From Pseudaquabacterium terrae (GTDB lineage: Bacteria > Pseudomonadota > Gammaproteobacteria > Burkholderiales > Burkholderiaceae_C), in contig NZ_JABRWJ010000001.1 in the NCBI RefSeq assembly GCF_013266755.1, positions 186,001-250,000 on the forward strand: DNA of 64,000 nt, in the 5' to 3' direction. The notes beneath the pieces were generated by a model that was not told the origin of the DNA, ran no database searches, and saw only the letters and a program-made list of their open reading frames with translations. The translations under genes and the position numbers were made by a program. Below, one piece after another: positions 54,445 through 61,902 of this stretch. Numbering within the stretch: position 1 is the first letter of the stretch; the number at the start of each line of letters is the position of its first letter.

Positions 54445-55266
54445 ATGACGACGATCCCCTACGTGCACGGCCACGACGAGCGCGAGCACACGCGCCTGCA
54501 GGACCAGGCGGCCACGCTGGTCGAGCTGCTGCACGGCGACACCGCCTACCCGGGCGGCAGCCGCGTGCTCGAAGTCGGCTGCGGCGTCGGCGCGCAGACG
54601 CTGACGCTGGCCGCGCGCAGCCCGCAGGCGCGCTTCACATCGATCGACATCGATGCCCGCTCGCTGGCCGAGGCGCGCCGCCGCGCCGAGGCGGCCGGCC
54701 TGCACAACGTGCAGTTCCAGCAGGCCGACCTGTTCGCGCTGCCCTTCGCACCCGCGTCCTTCGATCACCTGTTCGTCTGCTTCGTGCTCGAACACCTGCC
54801 GCGACCGGCCGAAGCGCTGGCCGCCTTGCGCGGGCTGCTGCGCCCGGGCGGCACGCTGACGGTGATCGAGGGCGACCACGGCCCGACCGTCTTCCACCCC
54901 GACAGCGCCGCGGCGCACGAGGCGATCGCCTGCCAGGTCATGCTGCAGCGGCGCGCCGGCGGTGATGCCCACATCGGCCGCGCCCTTTATCCGCTATTGA
55001 TCGGCGCCGGCTTCGACGCGGTGCACGTCGTGCCACGCGCCGTCTACGTCGACGCCAGCCGGCCGGCGCTGGTCGACGGCTTCATCCGCAAGACCTTCAC
55101 CGCGATGATCGAAGGCGTGCGCGCGCAGGCGCTGGCCGCCGGCCTGATCACGCCCGAGCGCTTCGACGAAGGTCTGCGCGCGCTCGAACGCACCGCCGAG
55201 GCCGACGGGACCTTCTTCTACGTCTTCTTCAAGGCCACTGCGGTTGCGCCTGCCAGGGATCGCTAA
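54445..55266 (+). CDS. SAM-dependent methyltransferase (class I)
   Basis: 273 residues. The AdoMet motif is VLEVGCGVGAQTLTLAAR (about residues 40-57), followed by FTSIDIDARSLAEARRR and LFVCFVLEHLPRPAEALAALRGLLRPGG, as in Methyltransf_11/31 enzymes. The C-terminal part is helical and may define the substrate, which is not recognisable. Its stop overlaps the convergent exported-protein gene by four bases. Confidence 0.85.
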   Translation: MTTIPYVHGHDEREHTRLQDQAATLVELLHGDTAYPGGSRVLEVGCGVGAQTLTLAARSPQARFTSIDIDARSLAEARRRAEAAGLHNVQFQQADLFALPFAPASFDHLFVCFVLEHLPRPAEALAALRGLLRPGGTLTVIEGDHGPTVFHPDSAAAHEAIACQVMLQRRAGGDAHIGRALYPLLIGAGFDAVHVVPRAVYVDASRPALVDGFIRKTFTAMIEGVRAQALAAGLITPERFDEGLRALERTAEADGTFFYVFFKATAVAPARDR

Positions 55267-55772
55267 CGCGTGACAAAAGCGACCAGGCGCCGGTACGGGA
55301 TGGGCTCGTCGCTGCCGACGCGCAGCGCCGGCACGACCATCAGCAGCTCCGGCGTGCCCTTCGCCGCCGCCTCCAGCGCCGCGGCCTGCGCCGCATCGCG
55401 CACGCAGCCCTGCATGAACAGGATGCGGCGCTGCAGGTAGACCCAGACGCTGCTGCCGGCCAGCGCCGGCGCCGCCTGCAGCCGCGGGAACAGCGCCTGC
55501 GCGAGCGCGGCGTCGTAGCGGTAGGCGTTCGAGTCGGCGCATTGGCCGGCCAGCCAGCAGCTGGTGCCGGTCTCGATGCGCCAGTGCGCCTCGCTGCGCC
55601 ATTCCGCTTCGGTCATCAGCGGGCCGCGCGGCACCGGGCAGTCGGCGCGGTCGGCGCTGAGTTGCCGGAACGGGTCGGGCGCCCAGTTGCGCAGCTCGTG
55701 GGGGGCGTCTGCGGCGGCGGGGGTCGTGGCGGCGGCCAGCAGCAGCAGCAGCGTCGGCAGGCGCAGGCTCAT
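55263..55772 (-). CDS. Exported protein, possibly BON-like
   Basis: 169 residues with a signal peptide (about 1-21, ending AAADA). Four cysteines in two pairs (C45/C72, C77/C123 approximately) suggest disulfides in the periplasm. The segment SSVWVYLQRRILFMQGCVRD and the following helix resemble a BON-type alpha/beta pattern, but this is weak. Its ATG overlaps the stop of the MBL gene (ATGA), so it is translationally coupled to it. Confidence 0.6.
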   Translation of the reverse strand: MSLRLPTLLLLLAAATTPAAADAPHELRNWAPDPFRQLSADRADCPVPRGPLMTEAEWRSEAHWRIETGTSCWLAGQCADSNAYRYDAALAQALFPRLQAAPALAGSSVWVYLQRRILFMQGCVRDAAQAAALEAAAKGTPELLMVVPALRVGSDEPIPYRRLVAFVTR

Positions 55773-56653
55773 CGGTGTCCGGGCAAGGCGTTGATCGGAA
55801 TGCGCAGGTAGGCGACGCCGTTGTCGTCGGCCGGCGGCAACTGGCCCGCGCGCACGTTGACCTGGATCGCCGGCAGGATCAGCGTCGGCACCTCCAGCGT
55901 CGCGTCGCGTGCGGTGCGCATCGCGACGAAGCTGTCCTCGTCGATGCCGTCGCGCACATGCCTGTTCTGCGCCCGCTGCTCGGCGACGCTGGTGCGCCAG
56001 GCCGGCGCGCGGTCCAGCGGCGGGTAGTCGTGGCAGACGTACATCGTCGTCTCGGGCGGCAGCGCCAGCAGGCGGTGCATCGAGCGGTACAGCGTGCGCG
56101 CATCACCGCCGGGAAAGTCGGCGCGCGCGCTGCCGACATCGGGCATGAACAGGGTGTCGCCGACGAACACGATGCCGTCGAGCAGGTAGGCCATGTCGGC
56201 CGGCGTGTGCCCGGGCACCCACAGCGCGGTGGCCTCGAGGCCGCCGATCATGAAGCGCTCGCCGTCGCTGAACAGGTGGTCGAACTGGCTGCCGTCGGGC
56301 AGGAAGTTGCGCTCCAGGTTGTAGATCTTCTTGAAGGTGGCCTGCACGTCGCGGATGCGCTCGCCGATCGCGATGCGGCCGCCGACGTGCTGCTGCAGGT
56401 AGCGCGCCGACGACAGGTGGTCGGCATGGGCATGCGTCTCGAGGATCCAGTCGACGATCAGGCCGTGTTCGGCAACGCAGGCCAGCATGCGGTCGGCCGA
56501 GGCCGTGTCGGTGCGGCCGGCGCGGAAGTCGAAGTCGAGCACCGGATCGATCAGCGCGGCGTGCCGGCTGGCGTGCTCCCAGACGACGTAGGAAACGGTG
56601 CCGGTCGATCCGTCGTAGAAGGCTTCGAGGCGGCTGCGGGAGTGATTGCTCAT
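55769..56653 (-). CDS. MBL-fold hydrolase, persulfide dioxygenase/ETHE1-like
   Basis: 294 residues. The metal motif THAHADHLSS (His74, His76, Asp78, His79) and YDGSTGTVSYVVWE at the start match the Blh/ETHE1-like subgroup of metallo-beta-lactamase proteins. Later metal residues lie in VPGHTPADMAYLLDG, VGDTLFMPDVGSAR (Asp) and YVCHDYPP (His). Enzymes of this group oxidise glutathione persulfide or act as related thiol hydrolases. It is tied by four-base overlaps to the recombinase upstream and to a small exported protein downstream, an unusual set of partners. Confidence 0.85.
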   Translation of the reverse strand: MSNHSRSRLEAFYDGSTGTVSYVVWEHASRHAALIDPVLDFDFRAGRTDTASADRMLACVAEHGLIVDWILETHAHADHLSSARYLQQHVGGRIAIGERIRDVQATFKKIYNLERNFLPDGSQFDHLFSDGERFMIGGLEATALWVPGHTPADMAYLLDGIVFVGDTLFMPDVGSARADFPGGDARTLYRSMHRLLALPPETTMYVCHDYPPLDRAPAWRTSVAEQRAQNRHVRDGIDEDSFVAMRTARDATLEVPTLILPAIQVNVRAGQLPPADDNGVAYLRIPINALPGHR

Positions 56654-58683
56654 CGCTCGTTCCCCGATGGCTCGGTGGCGGTGAACGATTCTGCGCGCAG
56701 GACGGCCTGCGCAGCGAGCAGCCGCCGGCGTGTGCCGTGGCGTTCGTAGGCCGCGGTGGTGCTGAGCGCGGCATGGCCGAGCTGCTGCTGCAGCAGCGGC
56801 AGCGGCAGGCCGTGGTCCAGGCTGCGGCGGGCATGGCTGTGGCGCAGCCAGTGCGTGCTGGCGCGGGCCAGTTGCTGCGCGCCGGCGTCGTCGCCCTGCG
56901 CGCGCAGCGTCGCGGCGGCGTCGGCAAAGCAGCGCTTGAGCTGGCGGTACAGCGTCGACGTGCCGATGCCGGCGCGCGGGTCGACGGGCTTGTCGGCCGT
57001 GGGCAGGTTCGGCGCGCGCACAGCCAGGTCGGTCGCGCGGCCGAGCAAGTGCGTGCCGCGGTTGTCCGGGTGCAGCGGGTCGCGCGGCAGGCCACGCGAG
57101 GCCAGGTAGTCGCCGAGCTCGTCGATCAGCGCATCGGGCAGCGGCAGCTCGCGCGCGCGCTGGCCTGGCCCGGCGATGCGCAGCAGCCAGACCGCAAGTG
57201 CAGCCTCATCGCCCGGTTCGGGCGGCAGGTGGCTGCGCAGCAGCTGGTCGGCGGTGGCGCTGACCGCTTCGCTGGGCCGCATGCCGGTCGCCTGCAGCAG
57301 CCGCCAGGCCAGCCCGAGCCGGCGCTGCGCCGAGCTCGGCACGCCGTGCGCGGCGTCGATGGCGGCGCGCACGCAGGCCGCCTGGGCGGCGTCGAGGCAA
57401 CGCTGCGGGTCGAGCTTCGGGCCCGCGGTGGCCGCGGCATCCGTCAGCGCCCACGGGTTGCCGATCAGGTAGCGGCGGTCGGCCAGGAAGCCGAACAGGT
57501 TCTTCAGCGCCGTCAGCGCCTGGCGTCGTGCCGCGGCCGACAGCGGCCCTTCGAAGGGTCGCCACAGCGGCGACCAGCGCGGCCGCCCGCGTGCGCCGCA
57601 CCAGCGGTCGCGCGGCTGCGGGTCGGCCAGGAAGTCGCGGTAGGCCAGGCAGTCGGCCGGCTCGATCGACGACAGCGCGCAGCGCCGCTCGAGCACCGCC
57701 CACAGCACGAAGCGCTCGGCTTCCTTGCGGCACGCGCGCTGCGTGTGCGCCCTGCCCTGCCCGGCCTTCGAGGCGAGCCAGGCGTCGATCGCCTGGCGGT
57801 CGGTGTCGGCGTCGATCAGGCACGACGCCCGCGGCGCTCGGTGCCGGCCGGTGCGGCCGTCGAGCGCTGTCGGCACGACGAACTTGGGGCCCGGGCGGAC
57901 ATCGCTGGCCGGGTTGACCAGCGCATCGAGCTCGGCCGCCGCGAGCTGGCTGCGCGGCCGCGCCGTGTGCTCGCCGAGCACGAGGCCGGTGCTCGGCCGG
58001 TGCGCCTTCAACCACTCGACGATGCGCTGCGCCTTGATGTCGCCGAGGCCACGCATCGGCCGGTGCCAGCGCTGGCCAATGCCGTTGATGCGCGCCACCA
58101 GATCGGCCAGGGTCAGCAGCCCGGCGGCTTCCAGCGGCGTGGCCAGCGCCGGATTCAGCCAGAAGGCCAGCGGGTCCGTGGCGCGCGGCGGTTCGGCAAC
58201 ACGCAACTCGAGCCAGTGCAGTGCTTCGAGCTGGCGCGCGATCAGGCGGGCGCGGCGGCGCTGCCGGTGGGTCGCGCGACCGAAGACAGCTTCGTAGCTC
58301 GCCTGCTGTTCGGACTGCGAGAAGTCCTCGAGGCCGTGGCTGGCAGCGAAGTCCTCCAGACTCGGCAGCGCGGGTGCCGCGACTTCCGGCAGGCGGGCAG
58401 CGTCGAGCAGCACCAGGCGTGCGGTGCCGAAGCGCTGCTCGCGGCGGGCTGCGGCGGCGAACTCGTCGCGCATCCAGGCGATCGTCGAGCGCACCGTGCG
58501 GCGATCGCTGGCCTCGCCCTCGAGGCGCAGGTAGCGCTGCCAGCTCTGCGTCCAGTCCAGGCCCTGGACCAGCGCGCGCATGAAGGCGAAGTGCCCGGCG
58601 TGCAGCTTGCGTCGGCGCGCGGCCGCTGGCGGCGGGGCGGGCGTGAGGGCGCGGGGGTCGAACAGATCGGGCGTGCGGTTCAT
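56650..58683 (-). CDS. DUF3701-type tyrosine recombinase/integrase of the replicon
   Basis: 677 residues from the ATG at 58683; a TTG five codons earlier is possible. The N-terminal region (about 20-240) matches the DUF3701 module of large Burkholderiales integrases (HAGHFAFMRALVQGLDW, LPSLEDFAASHGLEDF). A SAM-like core-binding domain and the catalytic domain follow, with Arg in ATGMRPSEAV, the H-x-x-R box in THWLRHSHARRS, GH in QQQLGHAALSTT and Tyr in AAYERHG. It may resolve multimers of the replicon or act on chromosome dimers. It is read away from parB across an AT-rich gap. Confidence 0.9.
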   Translation of the reverse strand: MNRTPDLFDPRALTPAPPPAAARRRKLHAGHFAFMRALVQGLDWTQSWQRYLRLEGEASDRRTVRSTIAWMRDEFAAAARREQRFGTARLVLLDAARLPEVAAPALPSLEDFAASHGLEDFSQSEQQASYEAVFGRATHRQRRRARLIARQLEALHWLELRVAEPPRATDPLAFWLNPALATPLEAAGLLTLADLVARINGIGQRWHRPMRGLGDIKAQRIVEWLKAHRPSTGLVLGEHTARPRSQLAAAELDALVNPASDVRPGPKFVVPTALDGRTGRHRAPRASCLIDADTDRQAIDAWLASKAGQGRAHTQRACRKEAERFVLWAVLERRCALSSIEPADCLAYRDFLADPQPRDRWCGARGRPRWSPLWRPFEGPLSAAARRQALTALKNLFGFLADRRYLIGNPWALTDAAATAGPKLDPQRCLDAAQAACVRAAIDAAHGVPSSAQRRLGLAWRLLQATGMRPSEAVSATADQLLRSHLPPEPGDEAALAVWLLRIAGPGQRARELPLPDALIDELGDYLASRGLPRDPLHPDNRGTHLLGRATDLAVRAPNLPTADKPVDPRAGIGTSTLYRQLKRCFADAAATLRAQGDDAGAQQLARASTHWLRHSHARRSLDHGLPLPLLQQQLGHAALSTTAAYERHGTRRRLLAAQAVLRAESFTATEPSGNER

Positions 58684-58703
58684 CGATGAGGACACCAAGG
58701 GGC

Positions 58704-58763
58704 AAGTGCCTGTCGCGCCAGAGTTTTTTCTACAGCGAGGGCGGATGTTACGCCTGTCGCGCC
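58704..58763. repeat. Direct repeats of a GCCTGTCGCGCC motif upstream of the recombinase gene
   Basis: GCCTGTCGCGCC occurs at 58708-58719 and again at 58752-58763, 44 bases apart. The first copy is part of AAGTGCCTGTCGCGCC (58704-58719), which matches AAGTGCTTGTCGCACC in the origin at 14 of 16 positions. The copies precede the recombinase gene, so they may bind the recombinase, Rep or a shared regulator. Confidence 0.55.
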
Positions 58764-58792
58764 GATTTTATGTATGTAGGATCGACAGAGTA

Positions 58793-58809
58793 ATCAATAA
58801 GCTATTGAT
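58793..58809. repeat. AT-rich inverted repeat between recombinase and parB genes
   Basis: ATCAATA-AGC-TATTGAT, with perfect 7-base arms, sits in the most AT-rich stretch of the 280-base gap at 58684-58961. It may be a regulatory or recombination site. No poly-T tract follows that would make it a terminator. Confidence 0.45.
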
Positions 58810-58955
58810 ATTAAGCCCAAACAACTGTGAGTCTGGTTGGGATTCGCGTCGGGTTCGTCGCCCGCGGAGGCATTCAGCCTGCGCCGGCGGCTTTAGGAGG
58901 CTCCGCTGGCGAGCCGGACGGTCGGCGGCAGGATGAGACCTGCCGCCGTGCCCTG

Positions 58956-58972
58956 TGGAAACTAGGTTGCCA
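58956..58972. other. Degenerate parS-like palindrome at the end of parB
   Basis: TGGAAACTAGGTTGCCA differs at two of 17 positions from the palindrome found twice upstream (TGGAAACCAGGTTTCCA). It overlaps the parB stop codon (58962-58964). Together the three copies bracket parA and parB. Confidence 0.6.
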
Positions 58973-59969
58973 CCCGTTCGTCGAGCACCTGTGCGATCGC
59001 CTCACAGATGCGCTGCATCATCGCGTCGTCGGCCGGCGGGGCGTCCAGGACGATCAGCGCCCTGCCCTTCGGATCGCGGCGCCAGTTACCGACCACCCGG
59101 TCGCGGGCCTGAATGCGCTGCGGCGGCAAACGCTCCTCGGCTCGACCCAGCAGGTGCGCGACCACCTGCCCGGCCGGCAGGCGCTTGACCGATTGGCGCA
59201 GACGCTCCGCACGCCGCAGAACCGTCTTGCGGTCGGCCTCGAGCGCCGCATGGATCTCTTCAGCGTGTTTGGGCTGCACCTCCAGCGGCGATGCGAAGGC
59301 CTCGACGATCGCCTCCGGCAACTGAGCGACCTGGATCGCCTTGCGCACCCAGGTGTGGCTGACGCCGATCGCTTCGGCCAGGCGGCGCTGCGAGACGAAG
59401 AGCCCGGCCTCGAGCGCACGCACATAGGTCTGGCCCTGCTCGTAGGCGGAGGGGTCTTCGCGCTCCCGATTCTCGCGGTCCATCGACAGGAACAGGTCGA
59501 GGTCCGGCATCGGGCCGTCCCAGAGCACCGCCAGCACGGCCAAGCCGAGCTCCAGGCAGGCACGGTGACGCCGGTGCCCGAAAACCACCTCGTAGCGCCC
59601 GGCCTCCGCGGCCCGCCGCACCAGGATCGGCTGCGCATTGCCGCCGGCCAGCTCGATGCTCGCCTTGAGGCGGGCGAAAGCCGGCGTCGCGAACGACTGC
59701 TCGTGCCGGTTGGCCCAGGCGGTCGCCTGCACCAGCGCCGGGTCGAGCTTGACCGTCGGCAGGGAGCCGTCGAACTGCTGCAGCTTGTCGCGCAGCTCGG
59801 CCAGTTCGCCCTGCAGCGTCAGCATCTCGCTGCGCGCAGCCAGCATCTGGCCCGGCGCGGTGCGCGGGCCGGCCGGCTTCGGCAGCTCGCTGGTCGCCGC
59901 GGTCTTCGCGGCAACCGCGGCGGCCAGGTCGGCCGTCGAGGCCAGCAGACGTTTGCCGATGCTGCTCAT
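58962..59969 (-). CDS. parB: ParB/Spo0J-family partition protein
   Basis: 335 residues. The nuclease-fold N-terminal domain has VRRAAEAGRYEVVFGHRRHRACLELG with the CTP-binding box GHRRHRA (131-137). The HTH (about 194-217) reads SQRRLAEAIGVSHTWVRKAI. The C-terminal part is less conserved and probably dimerises. The protein loads onto parS and works with ParA in segregation. It follows parA by 143 bases that contain a parS-like palindrome. The length and low similarity to chromosomal ParB suggest a secondary-replicon type. Confidence 0.93.
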   Translation of the reverse strand: MSSIGKRLLASTADLAAAVAAKTAATSELPKPAGPRTAPGQMLAARSEMLTLQGELAELRDKLQQFDGSLPTVKLDPALVQATAWANRHEQSFATPAFARLKASIELAGGNAQPILVRRAAEAGRYEVVFGHRRHRACLELGLAVLAVLWDGPMPDLDLFLSMDRENREREDPSAYEQGQTYVRALEAGLFVSQRRLAEAIGVSHTWVRKAIQVAQLPEAIVEAFASPLEVQPKHAEEIHAALEADRKTVLRRAERLRQSVKRLPAGQVVAHLLGRAEERLPPQRIQARDRVVGNWRRDPKGRALIVLDAPPADDAMMQRICEAIAQVLDERVAT

Positions 59970-60073
59970 CGGGATCTCCTCGTGGATGGGCCAGCGCGCA
60001 GGGTGCCGGCGGTGCCGTCGCCGTCATGCCGGCGCTCGATCGGGGGTTCGGCCGGGCAGGGCGCCAGCGGCGG

Positions 60074-60090
60074 TGGAAACCAGGTTTCCA
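60074..60090. other. parS-like palindrome between parA and parB
   Basis: TGGAAACCAGGTTTCCA is a perfect dyad (8-base arms around A) in the parA-parB gap. It is identical to the copy in the start of parA. The position and repetition within the operon support a ParB-binding centromere. Confidence 0.8.
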
Positions 60091-60112
60091 GGCAGGTCGA
60101 TCGCATGACCGT

Positions 60113-61369
60113 TCAGGCCCGTGCCCGGTTGCGCCAGGCCTCGACGATCGACTGTTCGACCAGGTCGACGACGCGGTCGTAGGCATCGGCGGCGCGCTTG
60201 TAGGTCTTCGCCGAACCTTCGTACTTCTGCACGTCGTAGACGGTGCCGAACTCGGCCGCCTTCGACGACGTGACGGTGGTCTTCGGCACCTCGACCGGCA
60301 GCAGGTATTCGCCGTAGGTGGCCTGGATCCACTGCCGCACCGCCGGTGCCGCGACGTCCGATTGGTCGACCCGCGACAGCAGGACGTGCAGGAAGTCGTA
60401 GGTCTTGCCGCGCTGCGCGGCCTGGTCCAGGTTGCTGCCGAGGTCGGCGAACAAACCCCAGAACTGCGCCGAGCTCGCGAAGTCCAGCGCCGACGGCGGC
60501 ACCGGCACCAGAATGCCGTCGGCCGCCATGAAGGCATTGATGGTCACGTAGGACAGCGAGGGCGGCGTGTCGATCAGGATCACATCGTACTCGTCGCGCA
60601 CGCCCTCGAGGCTCTGGTTCAGCACATCCCAGAAGCGGGCGCTCGGATCGCGCATCTGCATCGCCGGCAGGCTGAACTCGGCCTGGAACAGGAACGGCGC
60701 GGCGGCCACCAGGTCGATGCCGTCCCAGTAGGTCGGCTGGATCGCATAGCGGATGTCGGTCGCCTCGCCGCGGCAGATCGGCACGATCGTCATGGCTTCC
60801 TCGACTTCGGTCTCCGGCAGGATGCCGAACAGCGTCGACAACGAGCCCTGCGGATCGACGTCGATCGCCAGCACCTTGTGGCCGCGCATGCTGAGTCCTT
60901 GCGCCAGCACCATCGCCGTCGTCGTCTTCGACACGCCGCCCTTGAAGTTGCCGATGGCCATCGTGACGGCGCGGTCACCGCCCGGCCGCAGCGAAGGCTT
61001 GCGGTACTCACGCGCCCAGCGCCGCAGCTCGGCCAGCGAGAACTCACGCCGCCCGCCGGTCGGCGTCAGCTTGCCCGAGGGCAGGTCGTTCTTGGTGATC
61101 CGGTAAGCCACGTGCGCCTTGTCGACGCCGCAGATGGCGGCCAGCTGGGTTGCCGAATAACTCGGCGACAGCTTGCGCGCCTCGGGTGCCAACAGCCGGC
61201 CGCGGATCTCCTCGACCATGCCGGCAGCGCGCTCGGCGAGCGCGGTGACCCGCGCCATGTCGATCGGCTGCCGGGCCGCCGGCGGCGCTGCCGAGGCGGC
61301 CGGGAGCGGCGGGGAGGGGGGTGTGGAAACCAGGTTTCCAGCGATCGCTTGCGTTGATTCAGTTGCCAT
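60113..61369 (-). CDS. parA: ParA partition ATPase with N-terminal DNA-binding domain
   Basis: 418 residues from the ATG at 61369. An N-terminal HTH (about 72-101: SATQLAAICGVDKAHVAYRI) precedes the ATPase with deviant Walker A KGGVSKT (143-149) and the IDVDPQGSLSTLFG and ILIDTPPSLSY segments. This is the type Ia (P1/F-like) ParA layout, in which ParA also represses its own operon. It drives replicon partition with ParB. Codons 10-16 are formed by the parS-like palindrome. An imperfect dyad just upstream is a candidate ParA operator. Confidence 0.95.
   Translation of the reverse strand: MATESTQAIAGNLVSTPPSPPLPAASAAPPAARQPIDMARVTALAERAAGMVEEIRGRLLAPEARKLSPSYSATQLAAICGVDKAHVAYRITKNDLPSGKLTPTGGRREFSLAELRRWAREYRKPSLRPGGDRAVTMAIGNFKGGVSKTTTAMVLAQGLSMRGHKVLAIDVDPQGSLSTLFGILPETEVEEAMTIVPICRGEATDIRYAIQPTYWDGIDLVAAAPFLFQAEFSLPAMQMRDPSARFWDVLNQSLEGVRDEYDVILIDTPPSLSYVTINAFMAADGILVPVPPSALDFASSAQFWGLFADLGSNLDQAAQRGKTYDFLHVLLSRVDQSDVAAPAVRQWIQATYGEYLLPVEVPKTTVTSSKAAEFGTVYDVQKYEGSAKTYKRAADAYDRVVDLVEQSIVEAWRNRARA
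61324..61340. other. parS-like palindrome inside the start of parA
   Basis: TGGAAACCAGGTTTCCA, identical to the site at 60074-60090, lies within codons 10-16 of parA. It translates (minus strand) within AGNLVST. A centromere site embedded in coding sequence near the operon start could let ParB influence par expression. Confidence 0.8.
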
Positions 61370-61382
61370 AATCCCGTCGAGT

Positions 61383-61416
61383 CAACATTTTCCGGCGAGT
61401 GTACCGAAAAGCGTTG
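61383..61416. promoter_or_regulatory. Imperfect dyad at the parA promoter
   Basis: CAACATTTTCCGG and CCGAAAAGCGTTG pair at 10 of 13 positions around an eight-base centre, starting 14 bases before the parA ATG. Its place in front of a type Ia ParA with an HTH suggests the autorepression operator. Confidence 0.55.
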
Positions 61417-61518
61417 AATCATCGGGAAATTCTTGCCCGGACGAGAGTCGTCGAAGCGCTGACAACGGAGACGCAAGTGTGAGCGGGATTGGTACTCCCG
61501 GCCAGATCCGCGCCGGGC

Positions 61519-61540
61519 AACGTGAGCTCGAATGTGATTC
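61519..61540 (-). repeat. Inverted iteron-like copy
   Basis: CGTGAGCTCGAATGTGATTC (61521-61540) matches the reverse complement of the third tandem iteron (61720-61741) at 17 of 20 positions. It faces the tandem array about 100 bases away. A shorter GTGAGCGGGATT element near 61479 looks like a reduced copy. Confidence 0.6.
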
Positions 61541-61643
61541 CAGGGCCCGATCGGCCGCTGCAGCCGTCGTCGCGGGCCGCCCCGAAGGCGCCGACACCCC
61601 TTTGTGCGACCGAACCGGCGCCACCGGCGACCTGCATCCACGC

Positions 61644-61763
61644 GACGACCATATCCACTCCGCATGAAACCCAGCCAAGCTCACCGGACCGGCGACCGAA
61701 TCACAACTCCACTCACAACGAATCCCATCCAAGCTCACGATGAATCCCAAGTCCACTCCGCAA
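61644..61763 (+). repeat. Iterons of the replication origin (five 22-base repeats)
   Basis: Units start at 61644, 61666, 61698, 61720 and 61742. The last three are in exact 22-base register, and a 10-base insertion separates units two and three. The general pattern is GAATCCCA-N2-[TC]-C-[CA]-A-[CG]-CTC. Units two and four share CCAAGCTCAC; units one, three and five share TCCACTC. The period fits the helical spacing of Rep_3-type initiators such as the one encoded just downstream. Confidence 0.8.
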
Positions 61764-61772
61764 AACGGCCGT

Positions 61773-61788
61773 AAGTGCTTGTCGCACC
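61773..61788. repeat. Motif shared with the recombinase upstream region
   Basis: AAGTGCTTGTCGCACC matches AAGTGCCTGTCGCGCC at 58704-58719 (14 of 16). Here it lies just after the iterons and includes a short inverted pair (GTGC...GCAC). Confidence 0.5.
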
Positions 61789-61865
61789 GAACGAATCACC
61801 CCCAGCAACGTATTTCAATCAGTTCAAGTGTTCATTCAACTTCTTCAAGGCCGGGTTTGGGATGA

Positions 61866-61889
61866 ACTGTGAATTGCCAAATTCACAGT
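61866..61889. promoter_or_regulatory. Palindrome immediately upstream of rep
   Basis: ACTGTGAATT-GCCA-AATTCACAGT is a perfect dyad with 10-base arms, ending 13 bases before the rep start. Rep_3 genes commonly have such a dyad for autorepression by Rep dimers, often sharing part of the iteron. Here the shared word is GAAT/ATTC. Confidence 0.75.
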
Positions 61890-61902
61890 CAGCCGCCATC
61901 AT

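Larger units (their letters stand above)
61370..61902. other. Origin region between parA and rep (533 bases without a gene)
   Basis: This is the only gap longer than 300 bases in the window. In order it holds a dyad at the parA promoter (61383-61416), an inverted iteron-like copy (61519-61540), five tandem iteron-like repeats (61644-61763), the AAGTGCTTGTCGCACC motif (61773-61788), an AT-richer stretch (about 61808-61860) with several TTCA words, and a perfect palindrome (61866-61889) just before rep. These are the usual parts of an iteron-controlled oriV. I could not identify a convincing DnaA box by eye. Confidence 0.8.

Noticed and set aside
58716-58735. Rho-independent terminator at the TTTTTT run
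   Set aside because: The T-run near 58724 has no stable GC stem directly before it. The nearby repeats are direct, not inverted.
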